Part shown: positions 17,434-25,016 of the stretch, one piece after another | Layout: the number at the start of each line of letters is the position of its first letter | Position numbering within the stretch: the first letter of the stretch is position 1 | Assembly (NCBI GenBank): GCA_900542615.1 | Contig: UQOG01000006.1 | Location: 1 to 53,039 of the forward strand | Direction of reading: 5' to 3' | DNA: 53,039 nucleotides | Source: an uncultured Eubacteriales bacterium | GTDB taxonomy: Bacteria > Bacillota > Clostridia > Christensenellales > CAG-138 | Notes under the pieces: model-generated | Seen by the model: the letters and a program-made list of their open reading frames with translations, nothing else | Databases searched by the model: none | Told to the model about the DNA's origin: nothing | Translations under genes and position numbers: made by a program

Positions 17434-17951
17434 CGGATCCCTCCTCCCGCGTGGCGTTCATAGTGTTTACGGATCTGCCGCTGCAAGGTGGGCTTCATCA
17501 GAAGGTGGGTCAGGGCGCAAAACAGGCCCGTGACCAGGGCGCAGGGCAGGATGTAGGCAAAAAACATTTCAAAATAACTGAACGTGCCTCCCAAGAGCCG
17601 CACCGACAGGGCCATCAAATGCTCCTTGCCAAAGGCGCAGATGGCGGCGGTGGCTGCTGGGATCACGATATTGTCCGCATAGAATTTTTTATAGAATAGC
17701 CCTCCTGCCACCCCGGCCAGCATATAGGCCACGGCCCCCAGGCCGACGGCCCGGCCGAAGAGCACGTCGCTAAGCAGGCCGGCTACCAGGCCCAGGATCA
17801 GGCCGTCGCTTTGCCCCAGCAGCCCCCCCAGGGACACCAGCAAAGCCAAAAGGCAATCCGGCCGGATCCCAAAAAGATGGAACCGGGCGAATAAGAAGCT
17901 ATCCAAATACAGGGCTACCAGCAGGGAAGCCGCCACCGAAACCCGATACAA
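17430..17951 (-). CDS. mreD: rod shape-determining protein MreD
   Basis: A 173-residue integral membrane protein with five to six helices and the DxxLLALLVSLGGLLG and GLVAGLLSDVLFG patterns usual in MreD, a member of the elongasome that links MreC to PBP2 and RodA. It starts with TTG at 17951, preceded by GGAGGCAGAG, one base past the mreC stop. Its end overlaps the PBP2 start by 4 bases. The identification rests on hydrophobic pattern plus position between mreC and PBP2, which is decisive for this weakly conserved family. Confidence 0.92.
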   Translation of the reverse strand: MYRVSVAASLLVALYLDSFLFARFHLFGIRPDCLLALLVSLGGLLGQSDGLILGLVAGLLSDVLFGRAVGLGAVAYMLAGVAGGLFYKKFYADNIVIPAATAAICAFGKEHLMALSVRLLGGTFSYFEMFFAYILPCALVTGLFCALTHLLMKPTLQRQIRKHYERHAGGGIR

Positions 17952-17952
17952 C

Positions 17953-18810
17953 CTACTCTGCCTCCTCTTCCTCTTGGGGCCCGCGGGTCAAAATCACCAC
18001 TTCTTCCAGGCGCAAGAAGTCCACCGTAGGGCTTACCAAAGCGTCCCGGTCCTCCGCGTCCTCGCTGGACCTGGACACCTCCAGCACGGACCCCACCGAA
18101 AGGCCCCGGGGGAATACCCCGTCCGCGCCGCTGGTCACCAATACGTCGCCGGGGACCAAGTCGTTTCCCATGGGCAGGAAATACAGCTCCATGGTATCGT
18201 CGCCGCCGCCCGCTTCCAGCAGGCCCCGAACAAAGCCGTAATCCCGGGTCCGCTCCACAATCACGCTCACGTCCGACGTGGAATCGATGATGGCGGTCAC
18301 CTTGCAGGTGTTGGCGCTTACGCTGGTCACCCGGCCCACCAGGCCCGCGCCGTTGATCACGGCCATATCCTCCTCCACCCCCTGGTTGCGGCCCGCCCCC
18401 ACGGTAAACTGGTTGAACCAGGTCCCCTGGCTGCGGCCGATCACCGGGGCGGTGACCCGCTCATAATCCTCCACCGTATCCGCGTAATTCAGCAGCTCCT
18501 TGAGCCGCTCATTCTCCTGGCGCAGGTTGTCCAGCTCGTTTTCCATGATTTCATATTGGGCGATGCGCACCTTGAGCTGCTCGTTTTCCCGGTCCGCGTC
18601 GGAGGTTTTGAACACCCGCTCAAAAAAATCGATTATGCTGTTGGACGCCCGTACGGAAAACCGCTGGATGGGCTGGGCCACCGTATTTACCGCATCCTCC
18701 ACCCAGGTGACCGCAGCCCGATTGCCGGCCGTAAAGGCGGCAAGGCCCCCCAGGATGACCAAGGCGATCACCAGGACTATGAAAAGCTTGTTTTTAAACA
18801 GATCGCGCAT
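17953..18810 (-). CDS. mreC: rod shape-determining protein MreC
   Basis: A 285-residue protein with an N-terminal membrane anchor (about 8-28), a coiled coil at about 65-115 rich in Glu, Gln and Leu (ENELDNLRQENERLKELL), and a two-barrel extracellular domain with the family blocks VTAPVIGRSQGTWFNQFTVGAG, VINGAGLVGRV, VIVERTRDYGFVRG and LVTSGADGVFPRGLSVG. MreC scaffolds PBP2 outside the membrane. It ends in an acidic stretch. Start ATG 18810 has GGGAG at 6 bases. First gene of the mreC-mreD-PBP2 operon, with its own promoter 93 bases upstream, so mreB can be expressed separately. Confidence 0.96.
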   Translation of the reverse strand: MRDLFKNKLFIVLVIALVILGGLAAFTAGNRAAVTWVEDAVNTVAQPIQRFSVRASNSIIDFFERVFKTSDADRENEQLKVRIAQYEIMENELDNLRQENERLKELLNYADTVEDYERVTAPVIGRSQGTWFNQFTVGAGRNQGVEEDMAVINGAGLVGRVTSVSANTCKVTAIIDSTSDVSVIVERTRDYGFVRGLLEAGGGDDTMELYFLPMGNDLVPGDVLVTSGADGVFPRGLSVGSVLEVSRSSEDAEDRDALVSPTVDFLRLEEVVILTRGPQEEEEAE

Positions 18811-18902
18811 TCTGTCTCCCGTCCCAATTCCAGAATAAAAGGAGCGAAAACAACTCTCGGCAACCTGTCCGTCCCAAGAGCCGGCCCCCCTTACTTTAAC
18901 CT

Positions 18903-18945
18903 ATTATACGGTTTATGGCCATGCAGCGCAAGGCCGCATGGCCAT
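18903..18945 (-). promoter_or_regulatory. mreC promoter overlapped by an inverted repeat
   Basis: Reading leftward, TTGCGC (18926-18931), a 17-base spacer and TATAAT (18903-18908) make a promoter 93 bases before mreC. A perfect 10-bp inverted repeat, ATGGCCATGC (18915-18924) with GCATGGCCAT (18936-18945), spans the -35 and the spacer. It could be the mreB terminator, though no T-run follows it, or an operator site controlling mreCD-PBP2. Confidence 0.6.
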
Positions 18946-18979
18946 AAGTCACACATTGTTTAAGGAAATACCCTTTTTT

Positions 18980-20026
18980 TCATGCTTCTACGGTCATATC
19001 GGAATAGAGGCCTTCCGGCACGTCGTCCCGCAGATCCAGCCCCTTTAACGCCCCCAGCACCACGCAGTCCAAGGGATCCTCCGCCACCCGTACCGGCAGG
19101 CCCGTATCCCGGGCCAGCATGGCCCCCATGCCGGATAGCAGCGCTCCGCCGCCGGTAAGGATCAGCCCCCGCTCCAGGATATCCCCCGCCAGCTCCGGCG
19201 GGGTCTCGGCAAGGGTCTCCCGCACCGCCTGGGCGATCTTGCGCAGGGGCTCCACGATGGCATGGCCGATCTCCCGCTGGCCCACCACCACGGAGGCCGG
19301 CAAGCCGGTTTTCAGGTTCCGGCCCCGCACCTCGCAATGCTCGATGCCGCCCACCTGGGCCCTGCCCAAGGCCAGCTTCAGCTGCTCCGCCGTGCGGCCG
19401 CCGATGGTCAATTCATATTCCTCCCGGATATAGGCCGCAATGGCCTCATCGATATGGGTGCCCCCCACCCGGATGCTCCGGTGGGCGGCGATGCCGCCCA
19501 GGGCCAAGACCGCCGCATCCGTGGTGCCGCCGCCGATATCCACCACCATGTTCCCCATGGGGTCCATGGGGGAAACCCCGGCGCCCAGGGCGGCCGCCAC
19601 AGGCTCCTCCATCAGCAGCACCTCCCGGGCGCCGGCCGCCTTGGCCGCGTCCACCATGGCCCGCCGCTCGATATCCGTGATGCACAGGGGCAGGCAAAGC
19701 ATCAGCCGCACCCCCAAGGGCCCGATCTTCCGGCCCCAGGCCCGGCGGATATAATGCTTAAGCATGGCTTCGCACAAGGGGCCGTCGCAGATGACCCCTT
19801 CCCGCATGGGATAGCATACGTTCACGCTCCCCGGGGTCCGGCCCAAAAGCTGAATGGCCTCCTGGCCCACGGAAAGGACCTCCTGTTTATTCCCCGCGCG
19901 GACGGTCACCACCGTGGGCTCCCGCAGCACGATCCCCTGTCCGCGAATGGCCACCAGGGTATTTACTGTCCCCAGGTCCACCGCGATGCCGCCCCCCAGC
20001 GTTCCCATCAATCGGTTGGAAAACAT
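18980..20026 (-). CDS. mreB: rod shape-determining protein MreB (bacterial actin)
   Basis: A 348-residue actin homologue that forms membrane-associated filaments guiding lateral wall synthesis. Nucleotide-binding elements are intact: phosphate 1 AVDLGTVNTLV, connector 1 region LMEEPVAAALGAG, phosphate 2 VVDIGGGTTDAAVL, and the adenosine loop LILTGGGALLSGMGAML. The N terminus MFSNRLMGTL is amphipathic enough to touch the membrane. Start ATG 20026 is preceded by GGGGAGG at about 10 bases; an earlier in-frame start at 20074 lacks homology. Transcribed leftward, divergent from maf, apparently monocistronic because mreC has its own promoter. Confidence 0.96.
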   Translation of the reverse strand: MFSNRLMGTLGGGIAVDLGTVNTLVAIRGQGIVLREPTVVTVRAGNKQEVLSVGQEAIQLLGRTPGSVNVCYPMREGVICDGPLCEAMLKHYIRRAWGRKIGPLGVRLMLCLPLCITDIERRAMVDAAKAAGAREVLLMEEPVAAALGAGVSPMDPMGNMVVDIGGGTTDAAVLALGGIAAHRSIRVGGTHIDEAIAAYIREEYELTIGGRTAEQLKLALGRAQVGGIEHCEVRGRNLKTGLPASVVVGQREIGHAIVEPLRKIAQAVRETLAETPPELAGDILERGLILTGGGALLSGMGAMLARDTGLPVRVAEDPLDCVVLGALKGLDLRDDVPEGLYSDMTVEA

Positions 20027-20322
20027 ATATGGTATACCTCCCCAAAGTTGTCTATCATTGGGAAGTATGTCCAACCTGCCAATGGTTATACCCGCAAAAA
20101 TATGCTATACTAAAGAATCCCTTGGTTTTCCGGGAAAGCCTTCCTTATTTTGACAAGACCCGCCCGTTTCCCTTTTTCCCCGGCCCCTGCCTTCGCCTTT
20201 ACCAATGCGGTTTGAAGCAAGAGGCGCGCTTTCGCGGCCCCGCGGCAACGGCCCCCCGGGGAGCACGGGCTTACGTTGCGGCCTTACCCAAGCATCCGGC
20301 CGGCTGCCCGGCAAAAATAAAA

Positions 20323-20340
20323 TTGCGGGAGCTCCCGCAA
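20323..20340. promoter_or_regulatory. perfect 18-bp palindrome in the mreB-maf intergenic region
   Basis: TTGCGGGAG followed directly by its complement CTCCCGCAA, extendable by one A-T pair on each side to 20 bp with no loop, lies 20 bases before the maf start. A loopless palindrome of this size is a better dimeric-protein site than a terminator, and no T-run follows. The rest of the 334-base mreB-maf gap (20027-20360) holds a lone TTGACA at 20150-20155 without a matching -10 and A/T-rich DNA near mreB; I see no gene in it. Confidence 0.5.
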
Positions 20341-20360
20341 TATTTCGAGGTATTTGTATT

Positions 20361-20930
20361 ATGGAACTCATCCTTGCATCCCAGTCTCCCCGGCGGCGAG
20401 AGCTGTTTGAATTGATCGGCCTGTCCTTTACGGCCCTGGTCAGCCCCGCCGATGAGAACATCCCCCTCACCGACCCTGGCTCCTATGTGGAAGCCCTGGC
20501 CCTGCGCAAGGCGGAAGCGGTTTTTGCCAGCCATCCGGCGGCCTGCGTGGTGGGGGCGGATACCATCGTATGGCTGGATGGGGAGATCATCGGCAAGCCC
20601 CGGGATGAAGGGGACGCCTACCGGATCCTGCGGGCCCTGAGCGGCCGCACCCATACGGTGTATACGGGTCTGGCCGTCCTCGCCCCCGGCAGCCGCCAGA
20701 TTCTGCACGACACCACCCGGGTCACCTTCCGGACCCTGGACGACGAGGAGATCTGGGCCTATATCCGCAGCGGCGAGCCCATGGACAAGGCGGGGGCCTA
20801 TGGGGTCCAGGGCCTGGCGGCCATATTGGTGGAGCGGATCGAGGGCTGCTATTTTACCGTGATCGGCCTGCCGGTGCCCAAGCTCTATCTTGCCCTGCGC
20901 CAGCTGGGCATCCGGCCCAAGGGGATGTAG
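20361..20930 (+). CDS. maf: Maf-family nucleoside triphosphate pyrophosphatase
   Basis: A 189-residue housecleaning pyrophosphatase that hydrolyses non-canonical or methylated dTTP/UTP-type nucleotides to monophosphates. It begins with LILASQSPRRRELFELIGL, the family N terminus including the phosphate-binding SPRR. VGADTIVWLDGEIIGKPRD contains the catalytic acid region, and GAYGVQGLAAILVERIEGCYFTVIGLP is the typical C-terminal block. Start ATG 20361 is chosen on homology and has GAGG ten bases upstream; the frame is open 156 bases further but across the palindrome. maf next to mreB is conserved in Firmicutes. The next gene starts two bases after its stop. Confidence 0.95.
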   Translation: MELILASQSPRRRELFELIGLSFTALVSPADENIPLTDPGSYVEALALRKAEAVFASHPAACVVGADTIVWLDGEIIGKPRDEGDAYRILRALSGRTHTVYTGLAVLAPGSRQILHDTTRVTFRTLDDEEIWAYIRSGEPMDKAGAYGVQGLAAILVERIEGCYFTVIGLPVPKLYLALRQLGIRPKGM

Positions 20931-20932
20931 CC

Positions 20933-21517
20933 ATGTTCAGCATGACCCAGTTTCTCTCCTATGTGGCCGTGGTGGATCTGACCCCCGGCCCCAATACCGT
21001 CACCGCCATGAGCAACGGCATCCGCTTTGGCCTGAAGGGCACCGTCCCCTTCCTTTGCGGCCTGTTCTGCTGCCAGGCGTTCATCATGGCCCTGGCAGGC
21101 TGTTTCAGCGCCTTTTTATTCCAGTACCTGCCCTGGGTCAAGCCTTTTATGCAGGTGGTGGGCGCCGCCTATATGCTGTTCCTGGCCTACAAGATCTACC
21201 GCAGCGGCAGCGTGGGGCAACAGGAAGGGCCTGCCCAGCCCGTCAGCTTTTGGGGCGGGGCGCTGATACAGTTCCTCAACCCCAAAATGCTGCTCTTTGC
21301 CTTGACCAGCATGTCCGTCTACATTCTGCCCTATTTTCACACCCTTCCGGCCATCGCCGCCAAGGCCATGATCATTCCCATCGGGGGCGTGATCAGCTGC
21401 ACCCTGTGGGCCTCCTTCGGGGCCTTGCTCTGCGGTTTTTATAACCGGCATACCAAGGCGGTCAACCTTTTGATGGCATTGGCTTTGGTCTATTGCGCCG
21501 TCGCGTTGTTTTTATAA
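20933..21517 (+). CDS. LysE/RhtB-family amino acid exporter
   Basis: A 194-residue protein with about six hydrophobic segments, matching the LysE superfamily length. The signature is near the N terminus: DLTPGPNTVTAMSNGIRFGLK, followed by a long helix, AAYMLFLAYKIYRS and FLNPKMLLFALTSMSVYILPY. Such proteins export lysine, homoserine, threonine or cysteine; the substrate cannot be inferred. The AAYMLFLAYKI plus ALIQFLNPKM pattern is closest to the EamB/cysteine-exporter-like branch as I recall it. It shares a transcript with maf (ribosome site GGGG lies within the maf end) and converges on the rRNA methylase gene with a 4-base gap. Confidence 0.9.
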   Translation: MFSMTQFLSYVAVVDLTPGPNTVTAMSNGIRFGLKGTVPFLCGLFCCQAFIMALAGCFSAFLFQYLPWVKPFMQVVGAAYMLFLAYKIYRSGSVGQQEGPAQPVSFWGGALIQFLNPKMLLFALTSMSVYILPYFHTLPAIAAKAMIIPIGGVISCTLWASFGALLCGFYNRHTKAVNLLMALALVYCAVALFL

Positions 21518-21521
21518 CGCA

Positions 21522-22292
21522 TCAGCCCTGGTGCATCTGCTTGGCCAGCTCGTAGATCAGGATGCCTGCCGCCACGGAAGCGTTCAGGCTTTCCGCGAAG
21601 CCGTACATGGGCAGCCGGTATTTGTGGCATTGGGCGGCCACCGGGTCGCTGACGCCGCTCCCCTCGTTGCCGATCACCAGCACGCACCGCTCCCCCACCT
21701 TGGGCAGGGTATCCCCGCCCTTCAAATGGCCGCAGATGCAGGTAAAACCCTGCTGTACCAGCCGGGGGATCTCCCCCTCCAATTCCCCTTGCCATACGGG
21801 CAGATGGTAGATGCTGCCCATGGCCGCCCGAAGGGGCTTGGGAGCGTAGGGGTCCGCGCATCCGGTCCCCAGCAGCAGCCCCGCCGCCCCCATGGCGTCC
21901 GCCGTGCGCAGGATGGTGCCCAGGTTCCCCGGGTCCTGTACCCGGTCCAGGGCTACGATCAAGCCGGCGGGATAGTAGGCCGGAATGGGGGTAGCCGGGG
22001 TTTTGACCGTGGCGCACACCCACTGGGGGGTTTCCGTCAGCGTTAGGCTTTCCATGACGCTGCGGCTCACCGTATACACCGCGGCGCCGCTGCCGGCAAG
22101 CACGGCGGCCATGAGCGCATGGCCCTCCTCGATGAAGGCGTCCTGAAAGGTGGCGCCGGACACGATGGCCTCCCGCACCAGCTTTTCCCCCTCGATAAAA
22201 TGCAGGCCCTGTTCCGCCCGCCCCTTCCGGTTTGCAAGGCTCCTAGCCCGCTTTACCTTTTCGTTCCGGGTGCTGTCGATGCGCATGTCCAT
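21522..22292 (-). CDS. SpoU/TrmH-family RNA 2'-O-methyltransferase
   Basis: A 256-residue SPOUT methyltransferase. The N-terminal substrate-binding domain begins IDSTRNEKVKRARSLANRKGR with LHFIEGEKLVREA. The trefoil-knot catalytic domain has the three SPOUT motifs: LDRVQDPGNLGTILRTADAMG, LVIGNEGSGVS and LPMYGFAESLNASVAAGIL. The knot's N-x-G-x-x-x-R motif is intact. These proteins methylate 23S rRNA (RlmB-like); in Firmicutes this one often follows rplT, as here. Start ATG 22292 is preceded by GGAAGGAG. It probably depends partly on read-through from the infC promoter past the terminator at 22359-22388. Confidence 0.92.
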   Translation of the reverse strand: MDMRIDSTRNEKVKRARSLANRKGRAEQGLHFIEGEKLVREAIVSGATFQDAFIEEGHALMAAVLAGSGAAVYTVSRSVMESLTLTETPQWVCATVKTPATPIPAYYPAGLIVALDRVQDPGNLGTILRTADAMGAAGLLLGTGCADPYAPKPLRAAMGSIYHLPVWQGELEGEIPRLVQQGFTCICGHLKGGDTLPKVGERCVLVIGNEGSGVSDPVAAQCHKYRLPMYGFAESLNASVAAGILIYELAKQMHQG

Positions 22293-22358
22293 TCCCGCTC
22301 CTTCCTTCCTTGCCGCCGGCAAGGGCCGCAACCGGCCCTGCCTTTTTTGTATGAATAA

Positions 22359-22388
22359 ACGAAAAAGCAGGATCGCCTGCTTTCTCGT
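22359..22388 (-). terminator. terminator after rplT
   Basis: A 13-bp stem (22359-22371 with 22376-22388, one mismatch) with loop ATCG. The leftward 3' arm contains TTTTT and continues into TCGTTTATTC. It follows the rplT stop by 17 bases and separates the ribosomal operon from the methyltransferase gene. Confidence 0.8.
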
Positions 22389-22404
22389 TTTGTTTCCATC
22401 TAAA

Positions 22405-22761
22405 TTAAGCCAAAGCAGCCTTGGCGGTCTCCGCCAGCTTCTCGAACGCGGGCATATCGTTTACAGCCAGGTCGGCCAGGACCTTGCGGTTTACATCTAC
22501 GCCAGCCTTCTTCAGGCCGTCGATCATCCGGCTATAGCTCAAGCCGCACAGGCGGGCGCCAGCGTTGATACGGGCGATCCACAGCTGCCGGTATTCCCGC
22601 TTCTTCAGCTTACGGCCCACATAGGCGTAGGCCATGGACTTCATCACCTGCTGGGACGCGCTGCGATACTGCTTGCTCTTGGCGCCATAGTAGCCCTTGG
22701 AAAGCTTAAAGACCTTGCGGCGCTTCTTTGCGGCGTTTACTGCTCTTTTGATACGTGCCAT
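22405..22761 (-). CDS. rplT: 50S ribosomal protein L20
   Basis: The 118-residue L20 that binds 23S rRNA early in 50S assembly. It has the classical N terminus MARIKRAVNAAKKRRKVFK followed by AKGYYG-type sequence (SKGYYGAKSKQYR), then YVGRKLKKREYRQLWIARINA and the conserved GLSYSRMIDGLKKAGVDVNRKVLADLAV. L20 is also the known feedback repressor of infC-rpmI-rplT in many Firmicutes, where it acts on the leader RNA; such a leader lies at 23527-23650. Third gene of the operon, 14 bases after rpmI. Confidence 0.99.
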   Translation of the reverse strand: MARIKRAVNAAKKRRKVFKLSKGYYGAKSKQYRSASQQVMKSMAYAYVGRKLKKREYRQLWIARINAGARLCGLSYSRMIDGLKKAGVDVNRKVLADLAVNDMPAFEKLAETAKAALA

Positions 22762-22775
22762 GGTTCCTCTCCTCC

Positions 22776-22973
22776 TTACTTATACGGGATCAGCTCGCGG
22801 ATCTTCTTGGCTTCGCAATCGGCGATATAGCCGGTCTGGCGCAGGCCGCGAAGGCGCTTGGTGCTTTTCTTGGTGAGGATATGGCTCTTATAGGCCTTGC
22901 CTCTTTTGATCTTACCAGTCTTGGTAAGGCTGAAGCGTTTGGCAGCACCCCGGTGGGTCTTGATCTTTGGCAT
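22776..22973 (-). CDS. rpmI: 50S ribosomal protein L35
   Basis: The 65-residue L35, a very basic protein. It starts MPKIKTHRGAAKRFSLTKTGKIKRGKAYKSH, and the family segment ILTKKSTKRLRGLRQTGYI is intact. Start ATG 22973 with AGGAGG upstream. It lies 22 bases downstream of infC and 14 before rplT, the universal order. Confidence 0.99.
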   Translation of the reverse strand: MPKIKTHRGAAKRFSLTKTGKIKRGKAYKSHILTKKSTKRLRGLRQTGYIADCEAKKIRELIPYK

Positions 22974-22995
22974 GGGGTATTCCTCCTGTTGAAAG

Positions 22996-23511
22996 TTAAT
23001 TGTTTTTCGGTGTTAATATCATGAACATATTGCGTCCCTCCTGCTTGGCAGGCCGGTCGATCGCAGCATTGTCCTTGACCATTTCGTAGAAGGCGTTCAT
23101 TACATCCAGCCCGATGTCTCCGTGCTTGGCCTGCCGGCCCCGGAAGCGGATGGATACCTTGACCTTATCGCCATTGGTGAAGAACTTGATGGCGTTTTTG
23201 GCCTTGACCTCCATATCGTGCACATCGATGGTGGCGCTTAGGCGGATCTCCTTGAGTTCGATCACCTTTTGGTTTTTACGCTGTTCCTTTTCGCGTTTCC
23301 CCTGTTCGAATTTGTATTTTCCATAGTCCATGACCTTGCATACCGGGGGTACGGCGTTTGGGGCGATCTTGACCAGATCCAGGCCCGCTTCGTCTGCCAT
23401 ACGCATGGCCACGTCCAGGGATACAACGCCCTGCTGATTTCCCTCCGCGTCGATCAGGCGCACTTCCTTGTCGCGGATTTGTTCATTGATGAACAGCTCA
23501 TCCTTAGCGAT
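22996..23511 (-). CDS. infC: translation initiation factor IF-3, starting at ATC
   Basis: A 171-residue IF-3 that keeps subunits apart and proofreads start codons. The N domain begins IAKDELFINEQIRDKEVRLID. KVMDYGKYKFEQGKREKEQRK leads into the linker helix, and the C domain contains VKVSIRFRGRQAKHGDIG and EGRNMFMILTPKN. I place the start at ATC 23511: GGAGGTG lies eight bases upstream, and the protein then aligns with Bacillus IF-3 (ISKD, start AUU). The first ATG in the frame, 23526, precedes that ribosome site and would add only five residues. Rare AUU/AUC starts in infC let IF-3 limit its own synthesis; this is known for the family and inferred here. Confidence 0.95.
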   Translation of the reverse strand: MAKDELFINEQIRDKEVRLIDAEGNQQGVVSLDVAMRMADEAGLDLVKIAPNAVPPVCKVMDYGKYKFEQGKREKEQRKNQKVIELKEIRLSATIDVHDMEVKAKNAIKFFTNGDKVKVSIRFRGRQAKHGDIGLDVMNAFYEMVKDNAAIDRPAKQEGRNMFMILTPKNN

Positions 23512-23526
23512 GGTGGACACCTCCAT

Positions 23527-23655
23527 TAAAAAATAAATTAGCGGGCATAAACAGCCCGCTATCCTGCGAAAATAACCAAGTCCTTTGGTTTGCCATAACC
23601 GCGCCTGGCCGATGCCGGCGGGTGAGAAGCGGGCGGCTCCTGCTTTGCCTTAGCT
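23527..23655 (-). ncRNA. infC leader (L20-leader type) with attenuator hairpin
   Basis: A transcript of about 135 bases runs from the promoter at 23656-23684 to the infC start. It holds a GC-rich structured part with CCCGCTTCTCACCCG-like sequence, a small AACCAA/TTGGTT hairpin (23574-23579 with 23585-23590), and then an 8-bp hairpin TAGCGGGC/GCCCGCTA (23539-23546 with 23554-23561) followed leftward by ATTTATTTTTTA. The last element is a good intrinsic terminator placed just before the infC ribosome site. The layout matches the known L20-controlled attenuation leaders of Firmicutes; the match to the Rfam family is inferred from layout, not searched. Confidence 0.75.
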
Positions 23656-23684
23656 ATTATATGTCCCCCGCCGCCCAAAGTCAA
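23656..23684 (-). promoter_or_regulatory. promoter of infC-rpmI-rplT
   Basis: Leftward TTGACT (23679-23684), a 17-base spacer and TATAAT (23656-23661): five of six and six of six matches to the vegetative consensus. It lies in the gap before the M14 carboxypeptidase 3' end, about 145 bases upstream of the infC start. Confidence 0.9.
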
Positions 23685-23711
23685 GGCTTTTTTCAAAAAG
23701 CAGCTTTTGTT

Positions 23712-24983
23712 TTACCTGCTCCGCACCCATTCCGCCACCGCGGGCAGCACGTCCCGGTTCCGGAAGAATACGTTGGAAAATTCCGCCTCCGTCAGGGGCG
23801 CCGTCCGGGTGCCGATCTCGATGGTTACAGAGGGGATCTTCCGCTGGAGCATGGCCCAATCCTTATAGCCCCCGAAGCTGTCCCCGCTATCCCCCAGGGG
23901 CTCGTAGGCGCTAACCTCTTTAATTGCCTCCGCCAGGTGCATGGAGGCGGCGTTTACAGCCGGGTCTTCCCCGAATTCCCAATAGATGGCGCTGCCGGTG
24001 GCGTGATAGCTCAAGGTGGCGTCAAAGGCATACCGGTCGGTATAGGCCACCAGAGCCTGGGTCTCCGGCTCGCTTTCCGGGGCCTCCCCCCGGTAGTTCA
24101 TAAAGGAAGGGGCCTGGGTGGTATCGATATTCTCCCACAGGGCGTCAAAGTTCCGGTTCAGGTCCACCCCCCTGGCATTGGCCTGCCACTGGGACAGGTA
24201 CACCGTGCCCGTATCCACGCTCAGGCCCTTTTGCCCGTCGCTGGTATAAATTTCCATAATGGATTCCGGCATGGTCTCCCCCTGCTGGATGGTCACCCCG
24301 TCTGGGTTGGACATGGGCAGGATATGGAAGCACACCTCCGCCTCCCCGCCCTGCTGCAAAAGCCGCTCCGCCAGGGCGGTACACAACAAGGCGGTCATAT
24401 GCTCCCGGGCATGGATGGACCCCTGCACGAACACATGGTGGGCCGCCTCCACATCCCCGATGACGATCACCTGCAGCGCCCGGCCCTCCACGCTTTGGCC
24501 GGCGCTTTCCAGGAAACACAGGGCCGGGTACTTGGCCGCTAGCGCATCCAGATCCTGCAGCATCTGTTCATAGGAATATTTCTCCACCGGCTGCACCACT
24601 TCCAGCCCAAAGGCGGCGTAATCCTCCACCTTTAAGTAGCCGGCGATCGCATAGCCCACCTGTCCGGTGGATTCCAGCTGTACCCGGGCAAACCGTTGGC
24701 TTTGATAGCCCAATACCTTCACCCGATCCCCGGGCAGCAGGGTGCCGATCAGGTCGGACTTGGAGGAGGAGCTTTCCCGCAGGTTGATGCCGTCCTCGCA
24801 CTCCACTACGAAGATATCCTCCGTCACATAGGGCCCCGGCGTTGGGGATGGGGTGGGTACCGCCGCCTGGGGCGTCGGCCCCGCCGGCTCATACTGCACA
24901 TCCGTCACGTCTACGATTTGGGACGACGGGGAACAGCCGCCCAGCAAAACCGCCGCAAGGATCAAACCCAAGGTTCTTTTCAT
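23712..24983 (-). CDS. M14-family zinc carboxypeptidase lipoprotein with SH3b domain
   Basis: A 423-residue exported lipoprotein. Signal peptide ends LLGGC with Cys17 as the lipid site. A Pro/Thr-rich linker follows, then an SH3b domain at about 60-125 (INLRESSSSKSDLIGTLLPGDRVKVL), which usually binds cell wall, and an M14 peptidase domain at about 135-420. Zinc and catalytic residues are present: H191-A-R-E194, H327 in SYHATG and E389 in VTIEIGT. It probably trims peptides in the wall, as gamma-D-glutamyl peptidases of this family do, but the substrate is inferred. Start ATG 24983 follows GGGAGGGG. It is 33 bases downstream of the AlaX-like gene, in the same unit. Confidence 0.92.
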   Translation of the reverse strand: MKRTLGLILAAVLLGGCSPSSQIVDVTDVQYEPAGPTPQAAVPTPSPTPGPYVTEDIFVVECEDGINLRESSSSKSDLIGTLLPGDRVKVLGYQSQRFARVQLESTGQVGYAIAGYLKVEDYAAFGLEVVQPVEKYSYEQMLQDLDALAAKYPALCFLESAGQSVEGRALQVIVIGDVEAAHHVFVQGSIHAREHMTALLCTALAERLLQQGGEAEVCFHILPMSNPDGVTIQQGETMPESIMEIYTSDGQKGLSVDTGTVYLSQWQANARGVDLNRNFDALWENIDTTQAPSFMNYRGEAPESEPETQALVAYTDRYAFDATLSYHATGSAIYWEFGEDPAVNAASMHLAEAIKEVSAYEPLGDSGDSFGGYKDWAMLQRKIPSVTIEIGTRTAPLTEAEFSNVFFRNRDVLPAVAEWVRSR

Positions 24984-25016
24984 GTTGCCCCTCCCAAGAT
25001 AAGATGTCGCTTCGTT

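Noticed and set aside
20150..20155. TTGACA as a maf promoter
   Set aside because: No -10 hexamer lies at 16-19 bases, and the gap to the maf start is over 200 bases.
22322..22349. plus-strand terminator GGGCCG/CGGCCC followed by six T
   Set aside because: It looks like a terminator but no rightward gene precedes it; it lies in the upstream region of the leftward methyltransferase gene, so it is probably incidental or reduces antisense transcription.
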